NCBI RefSeq assembly: GCF_002259795.1
Contig: NZ_MWXA01000004.1
Coordinates: forward strand, 105,831-169,830
Length of the DNA: 64,000 nucleotides
Source: Bifidobacterium aquikefiri
Lineage (GTDB): Bacteria; Actinomycetota; Actinomycetes; Actinomycetales; Bifidobacteriaceae
Direction: 5' to 3'
Shown: in pieces, positions 17,496 through 27,333 of the stretch
How positions within the stretch are numbered: the first letter of the stretch is position 1
Layout of the letters: each line of letters begins with the position of its first letter
Translations under genes and position numbers: made by a program
The notes under the pieces: model-generated
What the model was told of the DNA's origin: nothing
Database searches by the model: none
The model's input: only the letters and a program-made list of their open reading frames with translations

Positions 17496-18263
17496 TCAGG
17501 AAGTGATGTTTGCGCTGTCTGACGATGACGATGACGATGACGTACCTGAGCCGCTCTGGCTGGAATCGGAACCACTACCCGAGCCTGACGAGTCAGAACC
17601 TGAGCTGGAACCTGAATCGGTTCCTGATCCTGTACCAGATCCCGACATGCCATTCATGCTGCCTCCCATCTGGCCATATCCATTGCCTGTACTGGAATAT
17701 CCCTGAGTGGTCGAACCGGTTGAACCAGAGGTTGAAGCATAGACAATCAGACCGCCGCCAAGTCCGCCAAGAAGACCGCAGAGCAGCGACATTCCAGCTA
17801 CAAGCCCGACTACGCTGCCCTTGATGCCGAAACGCTGTGCAAAAGACTTCTTTCGCGCTGGTATCGGAACCTGACTGCGACCATCTGCATGGTTTTGGGC
17901 CCAGTCACCTGGATTTGCATGCGGTTGATAATAAGCATTGCTTCCCTGCGGCACACGGTTCGAATACGGCGTTTGTGGCGTTCTTGGCTGACGAGGCGTT
18001 GCCGGTCGGGCAACATTGGGACTGTTGGGGTTGTTGGTGGTATTTGGATTGCTCGGGTATGGACGGGAGGGGGTACCAGCATTGGATGCAGGCTCAAAAT
18101 TCTGAGAGTCATTCGGACGGTAGCCGTTGTTGTACATCTGCTCTGCATTGACCGGATACTTGCCGATCGGATGAGCCAAGCGTGGCTGCGACTTGGGAGC
18201 CGAGTCATGTGGTTGTTGACTCGAAACGTTCTCTTCTGGGTTGGTATTATTCACGTCACTCAT
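17496..18263 (-). CDS. Single-pass membrane protein with Ser/Gly-rich external tail
   Basis: A 255-residue protein of unknown function with three zones. Residues 1-135 are rich in Pro, Asn, Gln and Ser and should be a disordered cytoplasmic part. Residues about 146-172 (GSVVGLVAGMSLLCGLLGGL and on) form one Gly-rich membrane helix preceded by a basic patch (ARKKSFAQRFG). Residues 175-255 are an almost pure Ser/Gly/Thr/Asp repeat ending in ANITS, predicted to lie outside the cell. The domain order resembles the N-terminal half of bifidobacterial HtrA-like proteases, which carry similar tails before the membrane helix, but no protease domain follows. The external tail may be a spacer or glycosylation target (inference). 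Confidence 0.6.
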   Translation of the reverse strand: MSDVNNTNPEENVSSQQPHDSAPKSQPRLAHPIGKYPVNAEQMYNNGYRPNDSQNFEPASNAGTPSRPYPSNPNTTNNPNSPNVARPATPRQPRTPQTPYSNRVPQGSNAYYQPHANPGDWAQNHADGRSQVPIPARKKSFAQRFGIKGSVVGLVAGMSLLCGLLGGLGGGLIVYASTSGSTGSTTQGYSSTGNGYGQMGGSMNGMSGSGTGSGTDSGSSSGSDSSGSGSGSDSSQSGSGTSSSSSSSDSANITS

Positions 18264-18426
18264 GATGGTGGCCTTTCTGTGCGACTGATACCATTCAACG
18301 GCTCAAATCGTATGAAAGGCTGAAGCGTTACTGCGTATGAACATACGTCTTGCGCAATGTCTTCATGAAAAAGGCTGAACGAATGCTGAGATCAACAATG
18401 GCTCGGCGAATCGCTCGTAATTGCCC

Positions 18427-19638
18427 CTATTCAAGCCCGACAACAACTGGCTCAGGAATGAGATCGATGCCGAAAGCATATTGAACTCCATCTTGGATGG
18501 CATGTGCCAACGCCCAAACCTCGCTCGCTTTCGCTCCTCCAATGTTAGTCAGCGCAAGTGTGTGAACCGATGAAAGTGCTGCGCTGCTCTGCTTGCTGAC
18601 TCTGAATCCTCTGTGGAATCCTGCATGATCGATCAGCCATGCGGCAGAGGTCTTCACCCCCGGTTGACCATCAGCAAGCGTAACGCCGAACTTCGGTGCG
18701 TTATCTGGAAGTTGTTCTGCGCGGTGAGCACTGATCTGAGGGTTGATGAAGAAGCTTCCGCAACTATGGCGATCCGTGATCCTAAACACATGCGACGGTT
18801 CTGTATCGTCCAGACGCAGTGCGTCGACAACCTGGTTGTCTTTGGCAATGTTTTCTTCTCGTTTCATCCCCGACATCCAGTGATTATTGTATCGCGCGGG
18901 ATCTTCAAGCATTCCCTTGGCAGCTCTTACCCTCAGTACCGCGCCTCGAATGACCTCGGTATTCATACGATCTCCAAGGCTTGCATTCAGGGCTCTGGCA
19001 AGTTGCGGATAGGCCAGTGTGCCAGTCGGACTGTGTCTGAGTACGAAGGTCACTGAGAGCACCACATACCGAGGGCTTGGGAAGAACTTCGCTCCCTCTT
19101 CCCCAAACATCGACTGTTTCAGCGCAGATGTGCGATAACCGAACTGCATACTATCGCCATCGAATGTCAGGACAACCTTGGCTTTGCGATCCCACACCTC
19201 GACACTTTCGACGCTCGTTGCGACTTCCTGACCATACGCACCTATGTTTTGCACCACAGAAGCACCGACAGTTCCTGGAATTCCAGACAGCCCTTCTACA
19301 CCCTCCAAGCCAAGTGATACAGCAAATTCAACGAAATCATCCCAGTTGGCACCAGCGCTTGCAGTGAGGTGGACGGTCGTGTCAGTGCCTTCTACCGGAT
19401 CGGCTTCATCGGGAACGACAATGTCTCTGCGTCCATCTCGGATGACTACGCCATGGAAAGGAGCGTCACCAACCAACATGTTCGAACCGCCGCCAAGCAT
19501 ACACAGGGGAATTCCAGCGTGGTCGGCGTCTTCAATTGCCTCGATAAGGCCCACACGCGTTGTAGGCTCTGAAAATCTTGCAATCTCGCCGCCCACTCCA
19601 ATGGTGGTTAGGTCTGCAAATGATGGTGATGAAGTCAT
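18427..19638 (-). CDS. murB: UDP-N-acetylenolpyruvoylglucosamine reductase
   Basis: A 403-residue flavoenzyme that reduces UDP-GlcNAc-enolpyruvate to UDP-MurNAc with NADPH in peptidoglycan synthesis. Signatures: TTIGVGGEIARF near the N terminus, MLGGGSNMLVGD for FAD, LEGVEGLSGIPGTVGASVVQ and NIGAYGQE, and HSCGSFFINP with the catalytic Ser. The sequence is the longer type I form typical of Actinobacteria. The start at 19638 (MTSSPSFADL) is preferred; upstream codons to 19755 run through the rpmG terminator and cannot be coding. It lies downstream of rpmG and the tRNA cluster in the same orientation. Confidence 0.93.
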   Translation of the reverse strand: MTSSPSFADLTTIGVGGEIARFSEPTTRVGLIEAIEDADHAGIPLCMLGGGSNMLVGDAPFHGVVIRDGRRDIVVPDEADPVEGTDTTVHLTASAGANWDDFVEFAVSLGLEGVEGLSGIPGTVGASVVQNIGAYGQEVATSVESVEVWDRKAKVVLTFDGDSMQFGYRTSALKQSMFGEEGAKFFPSPRYVVLSVTFVLRHSPTGTLAYPQLARALNASLGDRMNTEVIRGAVLRVRAAKGMLEDPARYNNHWMSGMKREENIAKDNQVVDALRLDDTEPSHVFRITDRHSCGSFFINPQISAHRAEQLPDNAPKFGVTLADGQPGVKTSAAWLIDHAGFHRGFRVSKQSSAALSSVHTLALTNIGGAKASEVWALAHAIQDGVQYAFGIDLIPEPVVVGLE

Positions 19639-19654
19639 GGTTACCAGCCTATCC

Positions 19655-19697
19655 CACTCCAGAAAAAACAGAAGACCCGACCTAAAAGGGTCGGGTC
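19655..19697 (-). terminator. Terminator after rpmG
   Basis: GACCCGACC (19674-19682) and GGTCGGGTC (19689-19697) form a perfect 9-bp stem, followed on the minus strand by a T-rich stretch ending in TTTTTT near 19663-19668. It separates rpmG from murB. Confidence 0.85.
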
Positions 19698-19718
19698 CTG
19701 AGGTAAGAATCTGAAAAT

Positions 19719-19886
19719 TCAGCGAGTCTCCCGGTGAATTGTCTGCTTGCCACAACGTGGGCAGTATTTTTTCAGCTCGAGACGATCCGGAGTGTTACGG
19801 CGATTCTTCGTCGTGATGTAATTACGCTCTTTGCACTCGGTGCACGCCAGCGTTATGCCTGGACGAATATCTGCGGCCTTTGCCAT
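19719..19886 (-). CDS. rpmG: 50S ribosomal protein L33
   Basis: A 55-residue L33 protein: [19 protein letters not shown], then [20 protein letters not shown] and [14 protein letters not shown]. Both CxxC pairs (CTEC and CPRC) are kept, so this is the zinc-binding (C+) form, which typically is replaced by a C- paralogue under zinc shortage. It sits directly downstream of tRNA-Met and ends before a strong terminator. Confidence 0.95.
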   Translation of the reverse strand: MAKAADIRPGITLACTECKERNYITTKNRRNTPDRLELKKYCPRCGKQTIHRETR

Positions 19887-19931
19887 AGTTCACCTCTATT
19901 AGTCTTTCCCACCGGATGTTACCAGTGATTG

Positions 19932-20005
19932 TAGCGAGGGAGAGACTCGAACTCTCGACCTTACGATTATGAGTCGTACGCTCTAGCCAGCTGAGCTACC
20001 CCGCC
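19932..20005 (-). tRNA. tRNA-Met (anticodon CAT, elongator type)
   Basis: The acceptor GGCGGGG pairs with CCTCGCT; the anticodon arm TACGA-CTCATAA-TCGTA gives CAT. The D arm is AGCTCAGCTGGCTAGAGC and the T arm GAGAGTTCGAGTCTCTC. It lacks the initiator feature of three G-C pairs at the base of the anticodon stem, so it is elongator Met. It is the last of three tRNAs upstream of rpmG. Confidence 0.93.
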
Positions 20006-20009
20006 ATAG

Positions 20010-20081
<72 letters not shown>

Positions 20082-20082
20082 G

Positions 20083-20164
20083 TGGCGGATAGTGGATTCG
20101 AACCACTGAAGCATTACGCGGCTGATTTACAGTCAGCTCCCTTTGACCGCTTGGGAAATCCGCC
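20083..20164 (-). tRNA. tRNA-Tyr (anticodon GTA)
   Basis: The acceptor GGCGGAT pairs with ATCCGCC; the anticodon arm CTGAC-TGTAAAT-CAG contains GTA, and a long variable arm marks class II bacterial tRNA-Tyr. It is the first gene of the Tyr-Thr-Met-rpmG series on the minus strand. Confidence 0.93.
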
Positions 20165-20432
20165 ATGTCACCGAAAACGGCAACTTTGCCATCTTGCCAC
20201 GCTTTCGCATATTCCGCAAGTTGTGGACTCGCCGTGTCGCATCAGTATGAGCAACCTGATACAACACCGTCACCCTCACTCAGCCGTCACACCGCTCCAT
20301 ATCAGTATGCAGACCCTCCAACGCGTACAAACAACCAGGAGGAGGGCAGATTCAAGCTGTGCACCCCACCTACCGGTTTTGAAAATTCCGTACTTTTCCA
20401 TTAAATCCTTTCCGATAGTCGGCAAAGGCATG
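20165..20432. other. Intergenic region upstream of the tRNA cluster
   Basis: No gene is supported between tRNA-Tyr and the nrdF terminator. It should hold the promoter of the tRNA-rpmG unit; I could not single out convincing -35/-10 boxes. Confidence 0.4.
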
Positions 20433-20474
20433 AAAAAGGCTCTGAGCCGAAGAAAAATATGATTCAGAGCTTTT
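20433..20474 (-). terminator. Terminator of nrdF
   Basis: GCTCTGA (20439-20445) and TCAGAGC (20464-20470) pair, flanked by AAAAAG and CTTTT so that both strands end in a T-run. It lies 66 nt after the nrdF stop on the minus strand. Confidence 0.8.
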
Positions 20475-20539
20475 CATATAGCTTGAGTGAAGGAAGCGTG
20501 ACGGTAACCACCTCAGACAGTCAGAACTCCACTACCTGC

Positions 20540-21586
<1,047 letters not shown>

Positions 21587-21785
21587 TCAGCAATGTATCG
21601 CGGCGAATTGCGAGCTCCGGCATCCTTCCATCAGTACTGAAGGATTTTCTCCAGGAACACCAACCGTTAATGCACACTCATTGTACTCAAATACACGCGC
21701 ATCATCGCTCAACAAGAAATTTTCTGCACGTGTGAAAAATCACACTTTATGGAGTTCCCACCTTGTAACATGACGAAAACAGAAG

Positions 21786-21800
21786 ACGTTCTAGTATGGA
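21786..21800 (+). promoter_or_regulatory. Shared island motif upstream of the activase gene
   Basis: ACGTTCTAGTATGGA occurs here, 109 nt before the activase start, and as ACGTTCTAGTATGAA at 35107-35121 before the ABC transporter operon. A related GTTCTAGAAC palindrome precedes prdC. It may be an operator or a promoter element common to the island. Confidence 0.5.
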
Positions 21801-21908
21801 TTTCAAGATGTGAAAATCGAATTCCTCATCACGCGAATACACAAGACAGCCGAGCTACTTGCATAGGCTCGACCGCGCAGAATGCACTTCTTGATTCGGG
21901 GGTGATTC

Positions 21909-22682
21909 ATGACGCCGTATATATTCAACGTCCAACATTTTTCGACGCATGACGGGCCAGGCGTGCGTACAACCGTCTTTTTCAAGGGCTGCCCGATACG
22001 ATGCGCATGGTGTCATAATCCTGAAAGCCAATCGTTCAGACCAGAAACCCTGACCAATGAAGACGGTTCCACCGAACATATCGGTGCCCAATATCGTGTT
22101 GATGAACTCATTCACGACCTGGCCAAGGATGAGATCATATATGATCAGTCAGGCGGTGGGGTAACGCTTTCCGGCGGTGAGGTGCTGGCGCAGGACAGGA
22201 AATATGTATTCGAGTTGCTCGAAGGACTCCATGAGCGCGAAATCAGCATAGGCATTGACACATGCGGGGTTGCACCGCAACGAATCGTCGAAGAAAGCGC
22301 AGCATATGCAGATTTCTATCTATATGATTTGAAGTTCATCGATGACTCGCTGCACAGAAAATACACCAGAGGATCAAACCGTTTGGTGCTAAGAAACCTG
22401 GAAACACTTGCCCGTCTTAACGCACGGATCATGCTCAGACTCATCATTCTCCCCGGTTTAAACTCGGATGAATCGGTTATTGAAAGCACCATGTTATGGC
22501 TGAAGACTCATCACATTGCAATTGAACAGGTCGACATACTGCCATACCACACCTATGGCATGAATAAATATGCAAAGCTTGGACGAAAGGCCGTGCCATT
22601 CCCTGTTCCATCCGATGAGCTTATTGAAAGAATCAAGCGACAGATAGAAGACTTCTACCAGAATGTGACAATAGGAGGCTAA
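21909..22682 (+). CDS. Glycyl-radical enzyme activase (radical SAM), partner of HypD
   Basis: A 257-residue radical-SAM protein that should install the glycyl radical on the adjacent dehydratase using S-adenosylmethionine and a [4Fe-4S] cluster. The cluster motif is GCPIRCAWC (CxxxCxxC) at about residues 28-35, preceded by THDGPGVRTTVFFKG, both typical of the PFL-activase family; TLSGGEVL and GIDTCGVAP follow. Only four cysteines are present in the whole protein, so the ferredoxin-like insert with two additional clusters that many activases of this group carry is missing; a cysteine-free segment (residues about 38-75) stands at its place. The start has GGGGGTG 6 nt upstream. The hypD gene follows after 291 nt in the same direction. 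Confidence 0.88.
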   Translation: MTPYIFNVQHFSTHDGPGVRTTVFFKGCPIRCAWCHNPESQSFRPETLTNEDGSTEHIGAQYRVDELIHDLAKDEIIYDQSGGGVTLSGGEVLAQDRKYVFELLEGLHEREISIGIDTCGVAPQRIVEESAAYADFYLYDLKFIDDSLHRKYTRGSNRLVLRNLETLARLNARIMLRLIILPGLNSDESVIESTMLWLKTHHIAIEQVDILPYHTYGMNKYAKLGRKAVPFPVPSDELIERIKRQIEDFYQNVTIGG

Positions 22683-22973
22683 CTATGACGCGTGTGTTTC
22701 CGGTACTGCGCAAACGCAGCCATAGCCATCCAGGATCCAGATCTGGCGCTGAAACGATAGGACGGTAGCAACTGCCAAGTACGCCGCAACATATTGGGGT
22801 ACACACATTCCGCTGGCACCATTGCAATCAATGGGGCTGTGCAATTGCCTTTATCGCAAACCATCACCGCATGGCGACAATATCGGCAATACCACGAACA
22901 GCACTGACAAATCTTAGGTGACACATCTTGCATGCCAACCTTGAGCATCCTTATCACAATCTGGAGAGTAACA
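22683..22973 (+). other. Leader or decayed segment between the activase and hypD genes
   Basis: A very strong ribosome site (AGGAGG at 22674-22679, inside the activase stop region) is followed by ATG 22684 and a frame of only 27 codons (MTRVFPVLRKRSHSH and on). A second frame over the same stretch is open for 24 codons before a stop and then again for about 45. The segment may be a decayed small gene, a leader peptide, or a structured leader of hypD. I do not recognise a family. Confidence 0.35.
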
Positions 22974-25442
22974 ATGAGTGATCTGCAATTTATCTCGACC
23001 ATACCAAGTTCCACAAGTCAACGCCCGGAACAGCTTCACGAAGAAACGCAGGAACGGCGACAAACGCTGAAAAAGCGCGGCTCAACGCCGCGAACCCAGC
23101 GACTTCGCAACATAAGCGAATCGACACATCCTTCGATTTCCCTTGAAAGGGCGCTCATCGAAACCGATGTATATCGCAAATATGAAGGAAAACTTCCCAC
23201 ACCAGTGTTGCGCGGTCTTTTCTTCAAAACATTGATGGAACGCCGGACACTCTATCTCGGTGACGACGAACTCATCGTTGGAGAGAAGGGAACGTCACCG
23301 CAGAGTGCACCGACATTCCCTGAACTGTGCTGCCACACAATCCAGGATTTCAACAACATGAACGACCGCGAACATGTTTCGTTCAAGGTAACACAAGAGG
23401 ATAAGCGCATTCAGCAAGACACCATCATTCCTTTTTGGAAACAACGGGCGACCATGACAAAAATGTATTCCGCGCTTCCACAGAGCTGGCATCTCCTATT
23501 CGAAGGTGGCATGTTCACGGAATTCATGACGCAGCGGGGACCCGGGCACACTGTCGCCGACGGAAAAATCTATGGTAAGGGCTATGTGGACTGCATTACC
23601 GACATTGATGCGCAGATTGCCAGGATTGACTACAACCATGACATGAATTCGGCTGCGAAGAAGGCTGAGCTGCAGGGGATGAAACTGACATGCGAAGGCA
23701 TGATTATCCTCGGAAAAAGATATGCGCAGAAGGCTCGAGACATGGCTTCATGCACTGAAGATGCGCAACGTCAGCAGGAGTTGCTTGACATTGCACGTAT
23801 CTGCGAACGCGTTCCTGCCCATGCGCCAACAACCTTCCGTGAAGCCATACAGATGTATTGGTTCACGCATATCGGCGTGACGAATGAAATGAACAATTGG
23901 GATTCGTATTCCCCTGGAAAACTTGATCAGCATCTTCAGCCCTTCTATGAGCGTGGCCTCCGTGAGACGAAGCTGACCCGAGAGCAGGCTCGTGAACTCT
24001 TGGAATGTCTGTGGATCAAATTCAACAGTCAACCCGCCCCGCCAAAAGTTGGCATCACCCTCAAGGAATCAGCGACATATACCGATTTTTGCAATATCAA
24101 TACCGGTGCGCTCAAAGCAGACGGTAGTTGCGGTGTCAGTGACGTAAGCTATCTGATTCTCGATGTTATGGACGAAATGAAGCTTTTGCAACCGAGTTCC
24201 AACGTGCAGATATCTCGCAAGACTCCTGAACACTTTTTGCATAGGGCTTGCGAGATTTCAAGAAAGGGCTGGGGGCAACCGGCCTTCTATAACTCCGACG
24301 CACTGATTCAGGAACTTCTGGGCATGGGCAAAACATTGGAAGATGCACGCGAATCCGGAATCGCCTCAGGTTGCGTTGAAGTTGGCACCGCCGGCAAGGA
24401 GGCGTACGTGCTCACCGGATATCTCAACATTCCCAAGGTGCTGGAGCTGGTTTTGAACAGAGGCTTCGACCATTACAGCAATGAGCAGATTGGCCTGGAT
24501 GTCGGTAATCCGAGAGAGTTCTCAAGTTTTGATGAGCTCTATGAGGCCTTCGAACGTGAATTGCGATATGTCACGGACATCAAGGTTGCTGGCAACAACC
24601 TCATTGAACAGCTATTCATGGATACCCTGCCCGTTCCATTACTGTCGGTCATCACCGATGACTGCATAGCCTCTGCAAAGGATTATAACTGCGGCGGTGC
24701 TCGATACAACACGAGCTACATTCAGTGCGTTGGCATTGCCACGATTACCGATTCTTTGGCGGTGTTGCGCAAACACGTTTTCGTTGACCACAGCTTCAGC
24801 ATGAACGAGTTGATAGATGCCTGCAACGATGATTTTTGCGGCAGCGAGAAAATACTCGACCTTGTAAAAAATCACACGCCGAAGTATGGCAATGATGATG
24901 AATTCGCCGACTCCATCCTTCACAATGTGGACGATTCGTTGCAAGCCATCATTGCAGGCAGACCGACTCCGAAAGGCGCTCGAACCATAGTTGAATTCCT
25001 GCCAACTACATGCCATGTGTATTTTGGTCAGACAATGACAGCATCACCGAATGGCCGACGTGCCCATATTCCACTTCCCGATGGCATATCACCAGAAAAG
25101 GGAGCTGATCTCCATGGTCCAACGGCTGTGATTCGATCCGCTGCCAAAATCAATCAGCTACGCACAGGTGGGGCATTGCTCAATCAAAAATTCACCCCTT
25201 CCGTCGTTGCCGGCAAGAAGGGCATCCTAGCAATGTCGGCGTTGATACGCGCCTATTTCACTTTGGATGGCCATCACATTCAATTCAATGTCGTTGACCG
25301 AGCAACCTTGATAGATGCCCAGAAACATCCGCTGGATTACACTGATCTCATCGTTCGAGTCGCCGGATACAGCGATTATTTCAATAATCTTGACAAGGCA
25401 TTGCAGGACGAAATAATTGCAAGGACGGAACAGGCACTCTGA
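22974..25442 (+). CDS. hypD: Glycyl-radical dehydratase, probably trans-4-hydroxy-L-proline dehydratase
   Basis: An 822-residue glycyl-radical enzyme. Trans-4-hydroxyproline dehydratase removes water from the substrate to give pyrroline-5-carboxylate, under strictly anaerobic conditions. The active-site thiyl Cys lies in ASGCVEVG (Cys467, followed by Glu469, the CxE motif of the dehydratase branch), and the C-terminal glycyl-radical loop is RVAGYSDYF (Gly798). NNWDSYSPGKLDQHLQPFY near residue 320 matches the substrate-binding region of hydroxyproline dehydratases as I recall it. ATG 22974 is preferred to 22932 because GGAGAG lies 7 nt before it. The substrate is assigned from these motifs plus the neighbouring D-proline reductase genes; other dehydratases or lyases of the family remain possible. 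The enzyme is oxygen-sensitive by nature. Confidence 0.83.
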   Translation: MSDLQFISTIPSSTSQRPEQLHEETQERRQTLKKRGSTPRTQRLRNISESTHPSISLERALIETDVYRKYEGKLPTPVLRGLFFKTLMERRTLYLGDDELIVGEKGTSPQSAPTFPELCCHTIQDFNNMNDREHVSFKVTQEDKRIQQDTIIPFWKQRATMTKMYSALPQSWHLLFEGGMFTEFMTQRGPGHTVADGKIYGKGYVDCITDIDAQIARIDYNHDMNSAAKKAELQGMKLTCEGMIILGKRYAQKARDMASCTEDAQRQQELLDIARICERVPAHAPTTFREAIQMYWFTHIGVTNEMNNWDSYSPGKLDQHLQPFYERGLRETKLTREQARELLECLWIKFNSQPAPPKVGITLKESATYTDFCNINTGALKADGSCGVSDVSYLILDVMDEMKLLQPSSNVQISRKTPEHFLHRACEISRKGWGQPAFYNSDALIQELLGMGKTLEDARESGIASGCVEVGTAGKEAYVLTGYLNIPKVLELVLNRGFDHYSNEQIGLDVGNPREFSSFDELYEAFERELRYVTDIKVAGNNLIEQLFMDTLPVPLLSVITDDCIASAKDYNCGGARYNTSYIQCVGIATITDSLAVLRKHVFVDHSFSMNELIDACNDDFCGSEKILDLVKNHTPKYGNDDEFADSILHNVDDSLQAIIAGRPTPKGARTIVEFLPTTCHVYFGQTMTASPNGRRAHIPLPDGISPEKGADLHGPTAVIRSAAKINQLRTGGALLNQKFTPSVVAGKKGILAMSALIRAYFTLDGHHIQFNVVDRATLIDAQKHPLDYTDLIVRVAGYSDYFNNLDKALQDEIIARTEQAL

Positions 25443-25452
25443 CATAGCACGG

Positions 25453-25482
25453 TGCCCATACCATGCAACCATGGTATGGGCA
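25453..25482. terminator. Hairpin between the convergent hypD and proline racemase genes
   Basis: TGCCCATACCATG (25453-25465) and CATGGTATGGGCA (25470-25482) form a perfect 13-bp stem with a CAAC loop, centred between the two convergent stops. It lacks a clean T-run but is well placed to end transcription from both sides. Confidence 0.75.
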
Positions 25483-25500
25483 TCATCGTCGCTTTCACGA

Positions 25501-26616
25501 TCAGACAAGAAAGCCCTGAGGGTATATGTCGTCTGGGTCGAGAACAAAAGTTGAAAAACCAGTGGTAAAGGCTTTCCCAGTTATGCGAGGAATCACAGCT
25601 TCATAGGGACCGACGGTCGTTGTCCGTTCCACCTCGCCGATAAATTGAGAGCCGGTTATCGACGAGAACGCAGCACGCTCCCCCACCCCAATCTTTCCTG
25701 CATTCAGCAATGTTGCAAGCTTTGCACTGGTTCCCGTGCCGCACGGGGAGCGATCAATCTGTCGATCACCGAATACGACACCATTCTGGTAATGCCGGTT
25801 GCCCTGCAAAGAGCTGCCAAATTCGACAAAATTGACTCCTGAAATGTCAGCCAGAGGATGCCTGACATTGCATTGTTCACGTGCGGCCTGAAGAATTTCC
25901 ATTCCAAGGTCCATGACCTTCGGTGAATTCACAGGTTCGAGTTCAAGTCCAATCTTATCGGCATCAACGAGCGCAAAAAAGTTTCCACCAAATGCGATTG
26001 TGACATCGACCTCAGGCAACTGGGCATCAGGCAACCTGAGAACAACATGTTGCTCGGCCACAAATGCCGGAACATTCGTCAAGGTAACATTCGCAACCTG
26101 TCCGTCTCTGACATGAACCTGCGCTGTAACCAGGCCAGCAGGTGTATCGAGCCTGACATCGATATCGTCGTCATAAATCTGCTCGAAAGATTCATATCGT
26201 CCTGTAACCAGCCCTGATTCCACAGCGAATGTGGCAACACCAATCGAACCATGTCCGCACATGGTTGCGAATCCTCGGCTATGGGAGAATACAACACCAA
26301 TATCTGCATCCGGTCGAGTTGGAGGGAACAGAAAGGCACCAAACATGTTCCGATGTCCTCGTGGCTCAAGCATGAGCAACTGACGAATTCCGTCATAATG
26401 ACGTTCCATTTGCCGCATCACCGCAATGGCACTGTGACCGTGCAACATTTCCAAACCGGATACGACAATTCGCGTGGGCTCACCCTGCGTATGCGATTCG
26501 ACGGTTTGGACTATCGGACGGGTCCGATAGACATCAGCAGCTTTCAGTCGCCGCACCGCATTTTCGGTACGCTGCTGAAACGAATTTTCATCTATTTGAG
26601 CGGTATTGACCATCAT
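25501..26616 (-). CDS. prdF: Proline racemase family enzyme (PrdF-like)
   Basis: A protein of about 371 residues in the proline racemase/hydroxyproline epimerase family. Both catalytic cysteines are present: MCGHGSIG (Cys120) and DRSPCGTGTSAK (Cys292), so it is a racemase or epimerase, not the trans-3-hydroxyproline dehydratase variant, which has replaced the second Cys. Next to PrdA and PrdB it most likely makes D-proline from L-proline for the reductase; 4-hydroxyproline 2-epimerase is the main alternative. Two starts compete. ATG 26616 has AAGGGA close by; ATG 26697 overlaps the TetR stop (ATGA) and would add 27 residues with no family content. Even from 26616 the N terminus is about 35 residues longer than typical. 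It is the last gene of the prd unit. Confidence 0.87.
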   Translation of the reverse strand: MMVNTAQIDENSFQQRTENAVRRLKAADVYRTRPIVQTVESHTQGEPTRIVVSGLEMLHGHSAIAVMRQMERHYDGIRQLLMLEPRGHRNMFGAFLFPPTRPDADIGVVFSHSRGFATMCGHGSIGVATFAVESGLVTGRYESFEQIYDDDIDVRLDTPAGLVTAQVHVRDGQVANVTLTNVPAFVAEQHVVLRLPDAQLPEVDVTIAFGGNFFALVDADKIGLELEPVNSPKVMDLGMEILQAAREQCNVRHPLADISGVNFVEFGSSLQGNRHYQNGVVFGDRQIDRSPCGTGTSAKLATLLNAGKIGVGERAAFSSITGSQFIGEVERTTTVGPYEAVIPRITGKAFTTGFSTFVLDPDDIYPQGFLV

Positions 26617-26693
26617 TAATCCCTTGAAGAAATATTGTGCGAACCTGCAGACTGTTGTCGCGGTCCCACGATGCCCTGCAAGAGATTGCAGGG

Positions 26694-27278
26694 TCATTGC
26701 CTGATGACGAACCGTTTCAAAGTTTCAGCTACTATTCGTGTCGGCTCACCGATCAAAGGCTGAGAACCTTGGTATAGACACCAGTCATAGAGCATTGATC
26801 GTTCTGTAATTGCATACAGTCTTACGATGTCGTGTGCCGACGTTTCTTTTGTTATTTCACCGTTTTCCTGTCCTTTTGCAACGAGTTTGCGATGAATGGC
26901 AAAGTAATATCGTTTCTGATTTACCAGTGAACGGTCACCACGGGGATTCAGCTGCGAAGCGAGCAAGGCACTGAGCATTTCAACCGGAACGTCACGCTCG
27001 ATATAGTCGAAAAACTGAACATTCAACCATCCGATTTGTTCAACGACGGATGTCTGAGGATCGAGTCGTTGCTCGAGCTCATGATATTTGTCGTCAAACA
27101 AATCGCTCAACGTGCCCAGCAAGGCTGATTTTCCTTGAAAGTGATGATAGAAAGTCCCTTTCGCAGTACCAGCCTTTTCGATGATTTCATCGACGGTTGT
27201 CTTGTCAAAGCCTTTGTCTCTGAATAAACTCCATGCCGCATGGATGATACTTGCCCTTGCATCCCTCACCATGAACAA
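26694..27278 (-). CDS. TetR-family regulator of the prd/hyp island
   Basis: A 194-residue regulator with an N-terminal TetR helix-turn-helix (AAWSLFRDKGFDKTTVDEII, then AGTAKGTFYHHFQGKSALL, residues about 12-52) and an all-helical C-terminal ligand domain of normal size. It lies between prdB and the racemase gene in the same direction, so it should be cotranscribed or read from its own promoter; a 14-bp palindrome at 27320-27333 sits 42 nt upstream of its start. Clostridial prd loci use the sigma-54 activator PrdR instead, which is not found here. It is the only regulator gene in the island and so the obvious candidate for sensing proline, hydroxyproline or a product. Confidence 0.87.
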   Translation of the reverse strand: MFMVRDARASIIHAAWSLFRDKGFDKTTVDEIIEKAGTAKGTFYHHFQGKSALLGTLSDLFDDKYHELEQRLDPQTSVVEQIGWLNVQFFDYIERDVPVEMLSALLASQLNPRGDRSLVNQKRYYFAIHRKLVAKGQENGEITKETSAHDIVRLYAITERSMLYDWCLYQGSQPLIGEPTRIVAETLKRFVIRQ

Positions 27279-27319
27279 CTCCCTTATACATCTGCGATAG
27301 TGCTTTTAGCACTCTACAT

Positions 27320-27333
27320 CAGACTGCAGTCTG
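27320..27333. promoter_or_regulatory. Palindrome upstream of the TetR gene, candidate operator
   Basis: CAGACTGCAGTCTG is a perfect 14-bp palindrome in the 114-bp gap between prdB and the TetR gene. TetR proteins usually bind such palindromes near their own start, so autoregulation is suggested. A partial match (CTGCAGACTG) occurs near 26645, before the racemase gene. Confidence 0.5.

Noticed and set aside
17496..17760. Repetitive DNA that could be taken for a CRISPR-like or tandem array.
   Set aside because: It encodes the Ser/Gly/Asp tail of the membrane protein in one frame; there are no regular repeats with unique spacers.
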